From the NCBI RefSeq assembly GCF_002976435.1, contig NZ_PUGF01000013.1:85498-149497 (forward strand): a stretch of DNA of 64,000 bases. The letters run 5' to 3'. Shown one piece after another: positions 63,881-64,000 of this stretch (within the stretch, counting starts at the first letter, position 1; the number at the start of each line of letters is the position of its first letter). Origin of the DNA: Solimicrobium silvestre. GTDB lineage: Bacteria > Pseudomonadota > Gammaproteobacteria > Burkholderiales > Burkholderiaceae_D. A program made the translations under genes and the position numbers. The notes below the pieces were generated by a model. That model saw only the letters and a list, made by a program, of their open reading frames with translations. It made no database searches and was not told the origin of the DNA.

Positions 63881-64000
63881 ACATGGACGCCTCCCGCTTG
63901 CAAGTACAATTTGCAAATAATGTCATGACATAGTCGATTGCAGCCATACATTCGGTCTTTAGCGCAGCTACTTTTGTATGAGCTGCTGACGCACGATGAA

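Overview
The window looks like a chromosomal segment of a betaproteobacterium, most likely Burkholderiales and perhaps Oxalobacteraceae-like. This is inferred from moderate-to-low GC, codon use and gene content (AhpF, Fsr-type MFS, slipin, AmpR-like LysR, FUSC protein, HcnABC-type amino-acid dehydrogenase); no rRNA or tRNA gene was recognised to confirm it. About 65 genes or gene remnants are supported. No CRISPR array, prophage or intact insertion sequence is visible.

Region 1 (1-11.4 kb) is compact and metabolic. It opens with the end of ahpF and a Pmp3-type membrane peptide. A divergent locus follows, centred on a PAS-AraC regulator at 6.7-7.5 kb. On the minus side lie a proline iminopeptidase-like hydrolase and a POT peptide transporter, then an Fsr-like exporter and a DJ-1/PfpI protein. 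On the plus side lie a 4-hydroxyproline 2-epimerase and a three-subunit D-hydroxyproline dehydrogenase. Together they read as uptake and breakdown of Pro/Hyp-containing peptides.

Region 2 (11.6-31.9 kb) holds a secreted GH9 glycosidase and a decayed patch at 13.6-16.1 kb. That patch contains a TolC fragment, a transposase tail, a TraB/GumN protein, an HlyC-type acyltransferase and an overlapping reading-frame remnant that may be MchC/MceJ-like. It is followed by slipin, cupin, GNAT, TetR, a phosphoesterase plus di-haem peroxidase pair, a LytS/LytTR two-component system flanked by two DoxX genes, a cpdB gene killed by one in-frame stop, a beta-lactamase-fold hydrolase, acylphosphatase and a FUSC membrane protein.

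Region 3 (32-51.5 kb) is mixed accessory DNA. It includes unknown proteins, an acetylesterase-like hydrolase, an NlpC/P60 protein divergent from an AmpR-like regulator, a collagen-like lipoprotein, a Tat-type MBL hydrolase, a tightly overlapping methyltransferase-sulfotransferase-arginase operon, IS-end debris, a periplasmic peroxiredoxin, and a LysR/tautomerase/YdhR/MFS plus NmrA/hydrolase/HxlR detoxification-like block.

Region 4 (51.5-64 kb) is rich in repeats and broken genes: a RAYT transposase remnant, a frameshifted VOC gene, a pilin-like pseudogene, eight or more copies of a REP-like repeat (these begin at 34.5 kb), two copies of a ~130 bp MITE-like element and one very strong hairpin. 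Intact genes here include a GGDEF/EAL protein, an M48 protease, a small LMW-PTP-like phosphatase, a YunG-like protein, a secreted redoxin and a lipoprotein.
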